The position numbers and the translations under genes were made by a program. From Lithodes maja (taxonomy: Eukaryota > Arthropoda > Malacostraca > Decapoda > Lithodidae): a stretch of DNA of 64,000 bases. Of the stretch, positions 44,700-55,116 are shown piece after piece (within the stretch, counting starts at the first letter, position 1; each line of letters begins with the position of its first letter). The notes under the pieces were generated by a model, which was not told where the DNA came from, searched no databases, and saw only the letters and a program-made list of their open reading frames with translations. The stretch covers positions 1 through 64,000 of the forward strand of contig JBAKBP010007438.1 in NCBI GenBank assembly GCA_037953745.1. The letters run 5' to 3'.

Positions 44700-45547
44700 G
44701 CAATGGTAGAGAAGAGAACGACTCAACAACTGCCCAAACCACCACACTGCCCGCAACATCTCCCTTCATAGGATCTGCAGACATCAGGACAGTTCAGCTA
44801 CCCTCCACACGGCACCACCTGAATTCACCTCCATACCTTCACAGAAGCTGTGCAGTGGACTAGAATTTCTTGAGCAACATACCCTGTGCAACCACCAAGC
44901 ATCCCAATCACTTCAGCTTCAGTGTCATTGATGTCCCGACGCATTAGCTGCCCACGCTAGCCCCCGACATTAAACAACAAAGCCAGCGAGCCTCATTATC
45001 AATGTCATCGGAATTCCAAAAAGATGTTGGCCAAGGTTGGTTACAGGATGTCAATTCACAGGTGATTTGATAAGGCAAATACCAACGTGGGAAACCCAGA
45101 ATTCCCAGGAGGAACCACACCAGCCAATAGGAGTTTCTCTCCTCTCCTCTACCACCCTTTCAACAGGCCTTGCACACCCTGCAAGCCTCCCACCCACCCC
45201 CTGACAGACCACCACTGAGGCCCCAGCCCCCCTCACCCTTTTCGACTGACCCAGAACAAGATACCATATTTCATGTGGCACAGACCTCTAGCCGTGCCAC
45301 CGGCCCCTACCTATTTGAAAAGTTGGAAGAGCTAACCCTTTATCGGGCAACACACTCCGCCCCACAAAGGGTTATGAAGACTTATTGACCTCTATCCCAA
45401 TTCATACTTCCTGGATCTTTAGGAAGAGTGAATAATGAACTTAGATATTGGTGGTAGGAGGAGGATGAGAGCCAAGACTATCTAGAAGGAGAAAGAAGTA
45501 GGACGTGAGGAGGCTTCGGCCCTAGTGATTGCAACATGTGGAGAAGT
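44700..45547 (+). other. Unclassified repeat sequence between SINE and Gypsy 3' fragment
   Basis: GC-richer than its surroundings, with short Pro/Thr-rich frames. No recognised domain. It may be more of the same Gypsy 3' region, but I see no match to 54.1-54.8 kb. Confidence 0.3.
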
Positions 45548-45821
45548 GAAGTCAACATAATTACGTTGTGAGATGACGGGGTTGCAAGCAACCAATTTAG
45601 CAACCCCGTCAGATACACTCATAAACCAAGAAGAGACTCAACCAACCAGAGCCAGGATAGCAAGCATCAAGGAAATATAAAGAACGAAACGAAGGGCACA
45701 TATCCTGACCAAGAAAGAAATAGCGCAGTCTAGCATACATAATCCACGTTCTCCATGGGACCAGCAAACAACGCATTGAGGTTATCGCCACATATCGGGA
45801 CCTACAGTAAGTGCAGGGCCA

Positions 45822-46304
45822 TTTTTTTTTTTTTTTTCTATATTCCAACAACTCCCTCTCAGGCATAGGCTGATAGCCTTTACACTCTACCGCTGAACAC
45901 GGAGAGGCCCGTGAGGTCTTGCTCCAGTCTAGGGAGTGAGACATGTGAAGCTTCACGGCTCGAAGCAACTCCATCTCTGAAGCTGCTCCGCCTCTGCGCT
46001 TCACAGTCTCATCCCCCAGGCTCGGACCCTCACTCTCAGAACGCCACCTATTGAGCAATTAACTCACTAGGCATTGCCACCCTGTAGCATATTTTTGAAT
46101 ATGGGAATATTCATACAATGCTACTTAATCAGGGAACAATGAGGGTATTTTTTTGGCATTTCGGTGTGCTGTGGTAATGCACTGATACTCTAGGTACAGC
46201 ACAAATTCCATCCCAATAATATCTTCCCATTGACATATTGGGATTCGAACCCGGGTCCATTGGATTACCAACCCAGTGGCAAGACCACTCCGCCACACCT
46301 CCCC
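45822..46304 (-). mobile_element. tRNA-derived SINE family 1, inverted copy
   Basis: Begins on the plus strand with a T run (45824-45838), the poly-A tail on the minus strand. It ends CGCCACACCTCCCC, the complement of the head. The B box lies in GGATTCGAACCCGGG (about 46230-46244). The homologous site at 63881 lacks it (GGGCCACTTATCGAG), giving a natural empty site. Confidence 0.85.
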
Positions 46305-46492
46305 TTACCGAGTATGACCTGTTTTAGGGCCAATCACAGGGGTCCTTCCCGGAACAATCACAGGATCCAGGATACGTGAAAAAGGCTTACCCACCCCAGG
46401 AACCTGACTTCAATTATAATGAGGAAGAATTTATGCTAATACCTCATGAACATCCAATGTCATATTTCAACAGATGGGACCAAAAGAATCAC

Positions 46493-46576
46493 CTCTACAG
46501 TGCAGAGAATCACCTCTACAGTGCAGAGAATCACCTCTACAGTGCAGAGAATCACCTCTACAGTGCAGAGAATCAA
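46493..46576 (+). repeat. 21-bp in-frame repeat (heptapeptide NHLYSAE)
   Basis: Four identical copies of AATCACCTCTACAGTGCAGA(G), plus a partial fifth reading NQLY. They lie within the open frame ending at 46597. The period is a multiple of three and the frame is kept. Confidence 0.9.
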
Positions 46577-46604
46577 CTATATATCCACAATAGCTGATAC
46601 ATAA

Positions 46605-49037
46605 AGAGTAACGAAAGCCTTGCATGCAACATGGAAAATCAGGGAAAATACGAATTCATGTAAAACATTTATCCTGCAACCATGCAAGCTTTCTAAAATA
46701 TGAGTGTAATCTTAAGAATTAAAGCATAACTATATCCATGTATTCCTATGATTGTTGTAATTTTAAGGCAATTATTAACTTAACAATAATTAAAAGATCG
46801 AAATCCCCATGTCCTTACGATTCCGAGATTAATTAATCTTGATTTTTATTAATTTCACCCCAACACCAAACACCCACAATTAAATTAATTAAAGTATATA
46901 TGATATAAATTAGACTCAAATTATCATCCAAATATAGCGTGACAGAAATATATGATCGACAGGCTTACACGAGGAAATACCTTCCACTAGCATTAGCCTT
47001 TAGTGGGTATATTACCGTGTCGGAGTTACTTCCGAATAGGGCTAGCCATTCTCCCTTCAAAAAGTTCAACGAGTGTGGCGACCCAGCAGTGTGTTAGAAG
47101 AACTAGAAGTGACCATCTCTAGTTTTGTGTGAGAGGCAGTTCCCTTTGGTGTCCAGCCGAAAGAGGAATTACGAGTCCTACGTCGTCCAGACCCCCTCTC
47201 ATGGATATTACTTCTCCTCACCACCCATACCCTAAGTGTCTCTATGTTACTATGTTTTAGGAATTATTGTGAAGGTAATATAAAATATGCGAGTGTTCAG
47301 ATTAACTTTTGTTTATAGGCCTTTTCCGTCCTCTCCTTGCCCCACTTGTTCACGCAGTACGAGAATCTATCTTCTATTTGTGTAGTTGAATTATTTATAT
47401 ATTATTTGTGATTTAACTATTTTACGTCTAGGTTAACATTATACCTATTTTTTACTTACGTTACATACTCGATAATATACTTAATACTTAGGGAACGCTC
47501 AAAGATTTTATTCAGTTGTATTAATATTGTTTGAGTGTCCAAGTTCGAAGTGAAGTGTGTAACGAGAGCAATTTTCCTTCCTTAAACCTAAACTCAAACT
47601 CAGGATGGTGCTACTTCCAATTTTCATAAGAGATCACTTAGAGTAACAAGTCGCCCACATTAAAAGTGAAACCAATTCCGTTGAGGTTGAATTAAGATTT
47701 CAAGATTTCTAATCTATTTTAGTTCTTGTGAATAATCCAATCAATTACCTGACCTGGTTAATGATATTATTTTGCAACCAAACTAGGAATTCCGATTACC
47801 CATTCCTGTATTCATCAGCCCTTATTTCGGCTATTTATCAAACACTACGTAGTTCTGTCTTAAGAGTATTTTATACTTTACCAACCTGTATTCGGGTTAT
47901 TCTAAATCGCTACTTCGTTCCGCATACATAGTTTATTCCAGTAGTTTGTTAATGCATTCAAACTTACTGCATCAACCTTCATTCTGGCTATTCTAGTCGC
48001 TACTTCGTTCTGCGAGTTTATTTTACTTACAGTAGTTTGTTAATTCATTCAAACTCCTGCATGAGCCCTCGTTTCGGCTAATTATCTGTCACTACTTTGT
48101 TCTGTGTCTGATTTAATTATAGTAGTTTGTTAATTAATTCAAAGTTACTGATTCTATAGCTAATATTCCGCTATATTTATTCAATGCATATTTGTTGAAT
48201 CTGAGTTCCTCATTGAGTGTGATTTTAACTTATTTACGATTGAGTTTATTTTTTGTGTATCGTGTGAGAGATTATTCACAATTATTCTTTTATAGTTAAA
48301 TTGTAAATTTAATTACCATACCATCAAGATTAAAGCTAAGATCATATCTTTTGTTACTGATTTAACATTGCACTAAATCAAATACTTATTCCGCCTGACC
48401 GAAGTACTTTTGGCCTTAACTTCTCACGCGCCAGCTTTGACCGCCGATCTCGCCTGGCGACCTATTTGTATTTCGAGCCATGTGTACCTGTGTGTACCTG
48501 AGTAGACGATCTCAGCTACCCACATTATATATATAATTAATTATTATTCCTCTCGTTATACACTTGACCCGTATATGTAGTGTCATCATACATTATGTGT
48601 TTATCTTATATAACTGTATATTTAATGTATGATGCTTTGTAAGTGACATAATTATTCATGAAGGAGTAAAATCTATTTAACTCTTTCCAAGTCACATTGA
48701 TTAAACATTGGATTCATACTCTATAGTTGAGATCCGGATGTCCCATTGACCTGTACCTCTATGTTCATAATAATAAACTAGTGTAATTATCCTGTGTGTT
48801 TATATTGTTTGGAGCGTGATTGAGTACCTTAGACATATCATTATTATTGCTAGTTGTGTTCCTGTCAGGCAGGATTGAATTCTAAGTATCCGAAATAAGG
48901 AACTTTATAGAGTGAATAATTAAGCGAGTTGGATTACAACGACGCATAACACTGGGGGTAGCTGTGTCTCGATACGGCATAACATCTTTGATTTTCTAAA
49001 TTATGTTACTCAATCGACTTCAGACGCAACATTCATC
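46605..49037 (+). repeat. Probable 5' LTR and leader of Gypsy element 3 (boundaries not defined)
   Basis: About 2.4 kb of non-coding DNA between a 3'-region fragment and a gag start. It contains internal similar blocks (RCTACTTYGTTCYGC and AGTAGTTTGTTAATTMATTC, three times at about 47900-48140). ATAACACTGGGGGTAGCTGT at 48947-48966 sits where an LTR end and primer site would be expected. The second LTR would lie outside the window, so this is inference. Confidence 0.4.
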
Positions 49038-49910
49038 ATGGCGGCTAAGGCACTAGATATTATTGCATTTAAAGCAGAGGACCATGATATCAATACTTAC
49101 TTATAGATTGTCAAACCGGTCATGGATATTATATTCAGACGCAATGAAATTGCAAAGATTCACACGGTCGTGATGAAACTAGGAAAACATGCGGCTAAAG
49201 TATCCGGGTATGTGCGTGACACTCCTGGGTTGACCTGGGCACAGTTCGAAAGCCACACAAAGTTAGCTATCAACCCATCACTAAGTCAAACGATAGCGAA
49301 CCGTCACTTTCATGAGGTTAAGTATGCATGAAACTTAGACAACACGATCAGTGAATTAAATCAACTGGCCGTAACAGCCTTTCCGGATGATACTACTGCT
49401 CAACGAAAAAAGGTAGTATTTAAAGCACTCCTGAGAATAGTACCCATAGCAGTAGCTGATTATTTTGCTATCACTGAACCCACGGATTATGAAGCAGATT
49501 TACCAGTACTTAGGCATGCCTTGGCTCTGAGGAAAACCAAGGAACCTGATAAGATCGCCGTCATCAGTCGAGCTACCACTCGTCCGTCAACAATTCATTC
49601 AAATAGCCCTGTGGTGCCACACCCAAGTGAAAAAGTAGAGGAATGGGCCCGAATTCGCCCCTCCGACTGGAAGAGATGCACTTCCCAATGTTCACTTATA
49701 TCCATGAAGAAATCATTTATGGAATTAACCAAGCGGAGGTCCAGGTTGCCTACATTATGGGCTCAGATTCCCTGGAATGAGCCCCGACGCGTGGCCACAA
49801 TAAATGAAGATGGAACCGCAGGGATCGAGGACATTGATGAAGAGGAACATGTTGAAGAGCCTGAAGTGAGAGCAAACACTACAGAAATTCAAGACAACCT
49901 GGATTTTTAA
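49038..49910 (+). pseudogene. Gypsy element 3 gag
   Basis: Starts ATGGCGGCTAAGGCACTAG. One frame runs from 49038 to 49910 (about 290 residues), broken by TAG at 49104 and TGA at 49329. Recognisable features are a helical capsid-like region (IFRRNEIAKIHTVVMKLGKH, KVSGYVRDTPGLTWAQFESH, ELNQLAVTAFPDD) and an acidic C-terminus (GIEDIDEEEHVEEPEVR). No CCHC zinc knuckle is visible, so it may be lost or never present. Gag would form the particle that packages element RNA. Assignment rests on position 5' of protease-RT and on the general layout, since sequence similarity alone is weak. Confidence 0.65.
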
Positions 49911-49929
49911 GCCGCCCTCGTCCACAAAT

Positions 49930-52900
49930 TGTCAGACTGGCGGGGGCTCACGATGGGACAGACGCCGTGAAATTTCCCATCTATAAGCAACTCACTCTGA
50001 ATGGAGTGAAAGTCCGACTTCTAATTGACCCGGGGCTTCCCGATCATGTCTCTTCTCTCCTTTCTTCCAACAGCATCCCAAATCTTTTGGCCCCATTCAA
50101 CCCTCCACCATAGTGTTGATAGATGCTAATGATGGTATTATCTCTAATTGTGGAGAGACAGTCCCACTTTACGTTAGTATCCCTATTCCGGACCACAGGA
50201 TAAATCATTATTTCATAAAATACACACCCAAAAGATCCAGTACGATGGATATATGGGTCTCGACTTACTCACCTCCCTGCAAGCCTCCATTGACTGTCAA
50301 CACAGAACTTTGAAGTTTGCCCCTTTGCTTAGAAAAAAAGAAGAAAACAAAAAACAATCAAGAAAGTCACCAAATCTAATGTTATCCCAACTGTTGAAAC
50401 ATTGCATAACATAACCCCTAAATTAAAATATAAGATCAGTCAGGAAAAACAAGATGAACCTACTATCTGTCTCATACAGACCACTCAATCAGTCACTTCA
50501 AAAATAGTGACACTTCCCCCTCATCATGAACAATGGATACCTATCCTACCTACATTACCTGGTGATGTAATAATGACCTCACACCTCCAAAGTCCTTTCG
50601 ACAGAGATTGCCTGACCGCTCCAGCCCTTATTTCTAGCCACTTGAATTGCATTAAAATTGCTAATATCTCAGATCAACCTATCACATTACCTAAAGGGTT
50701 AACAATCGGGGAACTTGAAACCTATACATAGGAACTATCCTTGCCCCCAGATAATACATCCCTCTCTCGTTCTCCTCTACCTGACATTCCTTCCCATTTT
50801 AACTCCTCAACAGCAAACTGACTTACGTGACTTGATAATTTCGTTTCAAGACATCTTCGCCACGTCCAGCCGAGACGTCGGGAAAACTAACGTACTCCAC
50901 CATCCTATCCATACTGTGGGTCAACCTATAAAATAGGCAATCCGAAGGCAAAATCCAATTCCACGACAAGAAGAAGAAAAACAAGGTGAAAGACATGCTA
51001 GACACAGGAGTTGTAAAACACTATACTAATCCCTGGTCATCTCCAGTGGTACTCGTCAGGAAAAAAGATTGATCCACCCGTTTTTGTATAGATTACAGAC
51101 AACTTAATGCCCTAACCAACAAAGACGCTACCCCATTACCTCACATTGACGAGTCCTTAGATTCCTTATTAGGAGTTAAATGGTTCACCACTCTCGATTT
51201 ACAAGCAGGATATTGGCAAGTACCCGTACTTCCGGAACATCAACAGAAAACGGTTTTTGCCACCAGCCAAGGAAGACGATATGAATTCACAGTACTGCCT
51301 TTTGGCCTATGCAATGGCCCAGCCCCCTTTTCTAGACTAATGGAATCTGTCTTACAAGGATTAACTTGGGAGACCTGTCCGGCGTATTTAGACGACATCA
51401 TTGTGATTGGCAAAACCTGGGCAGAACATATTCAAAGGCTCCGACAAGTATTTCAACGGATTCGAGGGGCTAAATTAAAACTCAAGCCTTCTAAGTGCAC
51501 TTTAGCTAATAAAGAAGTTCAATTCCTAGGCCACATAGTCTCAGAAGAAGGAATTGCCCCAGATCCAGACAAGTTGCACGCCATCAGTACCATAACTCCT
51601 CCCACCAATGTAAAATGGGTCCCAGCATTTATTGGCTTAGCATCATACTATCGTCGATTCGTGAAAAACTTTGCCACCATTGCTAAACCACTCCACGATA
51701 TAACCAAGAAGGAAGAACCATTCTTATGGACAGATCAAAGCCTGCAAGCATTTAATTCATTGAAAGAACTTCTAGTAGCATCTCCAATAGTTTCTTTTCC
51801 TGACTATACCAAACCATTCCGTCTCTACACGGATGTTTCACAGTTTGGTATTGGAGCAGTTCTAGGTCAAACCAGAGAAGGAAGAGAGCATATTATTGCA
51901 TGTGCCAGCCGAACTCTCAACCCAGTACAGCTGAAGTAAACTATCCCGTCACCAAAAAAGAGTGTTTGTGGATAATTTGGGATCTCCAGCATTTTAAAGC
52001 TTATCTAGCTGGTGTCAAGGTCACCATCATTACGGATCACCACACTCTCCGATGGTTATGCAACTCTGACACTAAAAACGCTCTAACTGCCAGATGGTGC
52101 AAATCGTTAGAAGAATTTGACTTTGAAATCGCCTACAGACCGGAAAAATTGCATACAAATGCTGATGCTTTATCCCGACTTCCAACTCAATCAACAACAA
52201 TCACATCCGGCTCTGAACCAGATACTCAAACCATTCGAGCAATTCACCATAAGGACTCAACGGACCAAGATCAACAACTCCTACAACAATTTCAAGACAA
52301 GAAAAACCAGATTGGATGCCTAGAAGTATTTTCTCACAACTACAAAGAAGAGGAGATCATTTGTACACTCCTGATGGAAAAATAGTAATCACTCCCAGCT
52401 CTGCTGTACCTACAATACAATCCCTACATTCTTACAACGGCATTCATTTGGCCCAAAGGAAATTGACTTCTACTTTCCAACAAGTATACTGGACTCCTTC
52501 TCCATACATCACCGCAAAAAGAATCACAGAAGCCTGCCGTGTATGTGCTTTAGGCAAAGATCGGACTCGCACCGCCGGACCTCAAGGAAAGTTAGTGGCC
52601 TCCAAACCATGGCAATTATTAGCAGTTGATGTAATGGGACCCATGGAAGGCATAAAAGGGTTCAAACATAATATCACGTTCGTGGACACATACTCTAAAT
52701 ACGTAATTTCCTGTCCATCAAAAGAACACTCAACTTTAGCAGTAGCTGAAGCCATGATACAGCACGTATTTCCTTATTTTGGCCTACCCGAAGCCATTCA
52801 CTCAGATAATGCACCTGAGTTCACAGGTCATAACTTTCTCAGATGTGTGGCTTCAAAATCAGCCATTCATCCCCTTATTGGCCTCAAGAGAAATCTATTT

Positions 52901-53400
52901 GTGAAAGAAGCCACTGCACTATTGCCACCCAAATAAGAACTCGCCTGCAACAAATGAACACCACCGACTGGCCCAGTCAAGTCAAAATAGTACTGTAGAG
53001 AATAAATACCTGCCCCCGCCAAGACGGAGTTTCACCCCATGAACGAGTTTTGGGGGTACCACCCCTGCTCCTACCATTGCATCACCTGTCTGACCCATAT
53101 GAGCCCTCATCAAATTTTGATCAGTCTTTAGTTCATCTAAAGAACCGACTTCGACAACTCCAGTACATGCAAGATCTTCAACCTGACGAAACACCAAAAG
53201 TCAGTCCTCACTATGTCAGCGAACTAGTCATGGTTGCCCAACTTCCGGTACCTTCCAAACTCAAGCCAAGATATAAGGGTCCTTTTGAAATATTAACTGT
53301 ACCGAACTGTTACCAGGTCACCATAAATTATTACGGAGAGTCACGCACCTACCGAAATAGATATGTACGTAGGTTTCAACCCATTGATGACAATATCACT
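49930..53400 (+). pseudogene. Gypsy element 3 pol: PR-RT-RNaseH-INT, broken
   Basis: Canonical Ty3/Gypsy order. Protease remnant: VKVRLLIDPGLPDH (about 50010, proline where DTG is expected) and MGLDLLTSLQASIDC (50255). RT: TNPWSSPVVLVRKKD (51035), DYRQLNALT, LDLQAGYWQVPVLPEHQQKT (motif A), LPFGLCNGPAPFSRLM (motif B), YLDDIIVIG (51385-51411) and KCTLANKEVQFLGHIVSEEG. RNase H: YTDVSQFGIGAVLG (51828), then after a frame change TKKECLWIIWDLQHF and IITDHHTLRWL. Integrase: GIHLAQRKLTS, CRVCALGK, LLAVDVMGPM (52620), IHSDNAPEFTG (52798), then a frame change before the glutamate. KLKPRYKGPFEILTVPNCYQ (53260) is the C-terminal domain. In-frame TAG at 50934, TGA at 51069, frame changes near 51935, 52315 and 52870. 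Confidence 0.9.
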
Positions 53401-54780
53401 ATGCTTGCTGACCCCAAAGATAATGACACATTGCCTGCAATTAATAACCAAAATTTAGGCTCCACAGAATCATTGACACCTCATCTCATTCCAACCCTCA
53501 CTCCTTCTCCACTTGTCATAAAACCACCTGTGCAACCACCTGTACCAAAGGTGAAAGACACAGCGGTCAACTATTCACCCTTTCCTTCTCCTCCTTGTTC
53601 TAACCCCTATCGTACTAATCTCTCCAACAATCTACCTCCTCCTACTCGCGTTGGTTCTGCTCCACCTCAACTGCCCACTCAGACTAAACCTACTCTACCT
53701 CAACAACTTTCTACTTCTCTATCCACTATCTCATCCGAAGCAGAACTTCCTGTTTTTTCTGTTTCACCCAGTACTCAACTTACCACTCCAGAAATGTCTA
53801 ATATTCCATCTAAAGAAAGAAATCAACACCCTTCTCCTTCTATTTCCAACAACTTATCTGTTTCGTCCAGTGCTCAACCTACCAATCCAATACTTTCTCC
53901 TATTCAAAAAAGAAATCAAACTTCACCTAAGTCACAAGTCCATTAAAAAATTCATAAACCTCTTATTCAATCTCCTCAGCCTACCACCTCTACCAGTAAA
54001 TCAACATCTCACACTAAAACCTCTACTTATTCACAAAATATCTCTAAATCACCCAAAACATCCAATGCATCCTTCACTCCACCTTCACGCATGCCAACAA
54101 CAAAGTTAAGACCGTCCTCGTTATTAACGCAACCTTTTTCTAATCCTCCATGTAGAAGATCTGGCCGACGTGCGACTCCACCAAAACGTTGGGCACCTAC
54201 CTTCAATCGAACAAATCAAAGGCGGCCCCCACCAAATTCACCTCTTCGCAACCTACACAGGTTACCGCCACAGCTGTTGCGATGTCACACACCACACCTG
54301 CCACTCCGACAAACCCTGCTGTACCGACCACATCTGTCACCTCACCTATCCTGACAGAAACTAATTCACACCTGGCTAAGGTCATACAAACACCTACTGC
54401 GATGTTACCTGAATGAAAGACAGACCTCCAAAGCAACAAACTCCTCCCACCTTTAACTGAGGTAAATGACATCACCAATACCATCAATTCTCCAGTCACC
54501 TCCCAGCCAGCACCAGAACCACCCACACCTTCCAGCTCCGGTCCTACTACATCCACCATGAATTTCAACAACCTTTTCGTGTCCACCAGCAGAGCCACAA
54601 TGAACATCACATCACCAGCCCATTTAGTCCATGTAACTAACTCATCTCCTACGCCATGCCAACACACCATGATATACAACGCAAACGAACCAAATGATGT
54701 CTCCACCGTAGTCTGGTGCCTATTCCTCCAGGGTCTCAAACCATCCAGCATAACAGAAAACTACCGGACATATCAAGTAA
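53401..54780 (+). pseudogene. Gypsy element 3: Pro/Ser/Thr-rich post-integrase region
   Basis: Downstream of integrase, the frame 53050-53946 continues as a low-complexity Pro/Ser/Thr tail. A basic RRSGRRATPPKRWAP block (about 54150) is typical of the end of Gypsy pol. A different frame (54189-54416, and 54417-54803 after a TGA) then opens, reading AKVIQTPTAMLPE, then STVVWCLFLQGLKPSS and ENYRTYQV. It is interrupted by a MITE at 54781. The same frame resumes after the MITE (SRGPDFIFEQSG) and again at 63628 after the next element. No domain, signal peptide or membrane helix recognised, so I do not call it env. Confidence 0.6.
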
Positions 54781-55075
54781 CCCTGTCCGACATAAGTTGC
54801 TAACATACTGATGGGGTGGCGGAGCGCCCGGTATTTCCCTCACAACACTTTCTCTGACACTGAGGTACTGGTAGAAGTCAGAGGTATTTGGGGTTGCCAC
54901 CAACCGACAGATTCTGATCTAACTTACCTAACTTACTGAGCTCAATATGACGCAAATGCGTCATATAACTTACTTATTGAGCTACTTTACTACGTTCATA
55001 TGACGCGATCACGTCATATGATACTCTTGGGCATACCACCATATGACGCGATCGCGTCATATATTACGGAGAGGG
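54781..55075. mobile_element. TTAA-type MITE with TGACG palindromes, copy 2 (in Gypsy 3)
   Basis: A 295-bp insert with ends CCCTGTCCGACATAAG and TTACGGAGAGGG, giving TIR CCCTSTCCG. TTAA is at 55076-55079 on the right and GTAA at 54777-54780 on the left. Three palindromes are present: TGACGCAAATGCGTCA (about 54948), TGACGCGATCACGTCA (about 55001) and TGACGCGATCGCGTCA (about 55043). The Gypsy 3 reading frame is continuous if it is skipped. Confidence 0.88.
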
Positions 55076-55116
55076 TTAAAGTCTCGTGGACCAGATTTTA
55101 TTTTTGAACAAAGTGG

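Larger units (their letters stand above)
45548..46600 (+). pseudogene. 3' region of a Gypsy element (upstream copy), with SINE inside
   Basis: TGAGATGACGGGGTTGCAAG through TTATAATGAGG matches 63628-64000 nearly throughout. That stretch is the continuation of the Gypsy element at 49-54.8 kb. The conserved frame reads TGLQATNLATPSDTLINQEE, then has stops absent from the other copy, and is split by a SINE at 45822-46304. Beyond the shared TAG near 46324 the frame runs GQSQGSFPEQSQDPGYVKKA and KAYPPQEPDFNYNEEEFMLI. It ends in a heptapeptide repeat (46493-46576) and a stop at 46597. Function unknown. No membrane segment is seen. Confidence 0.65.
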
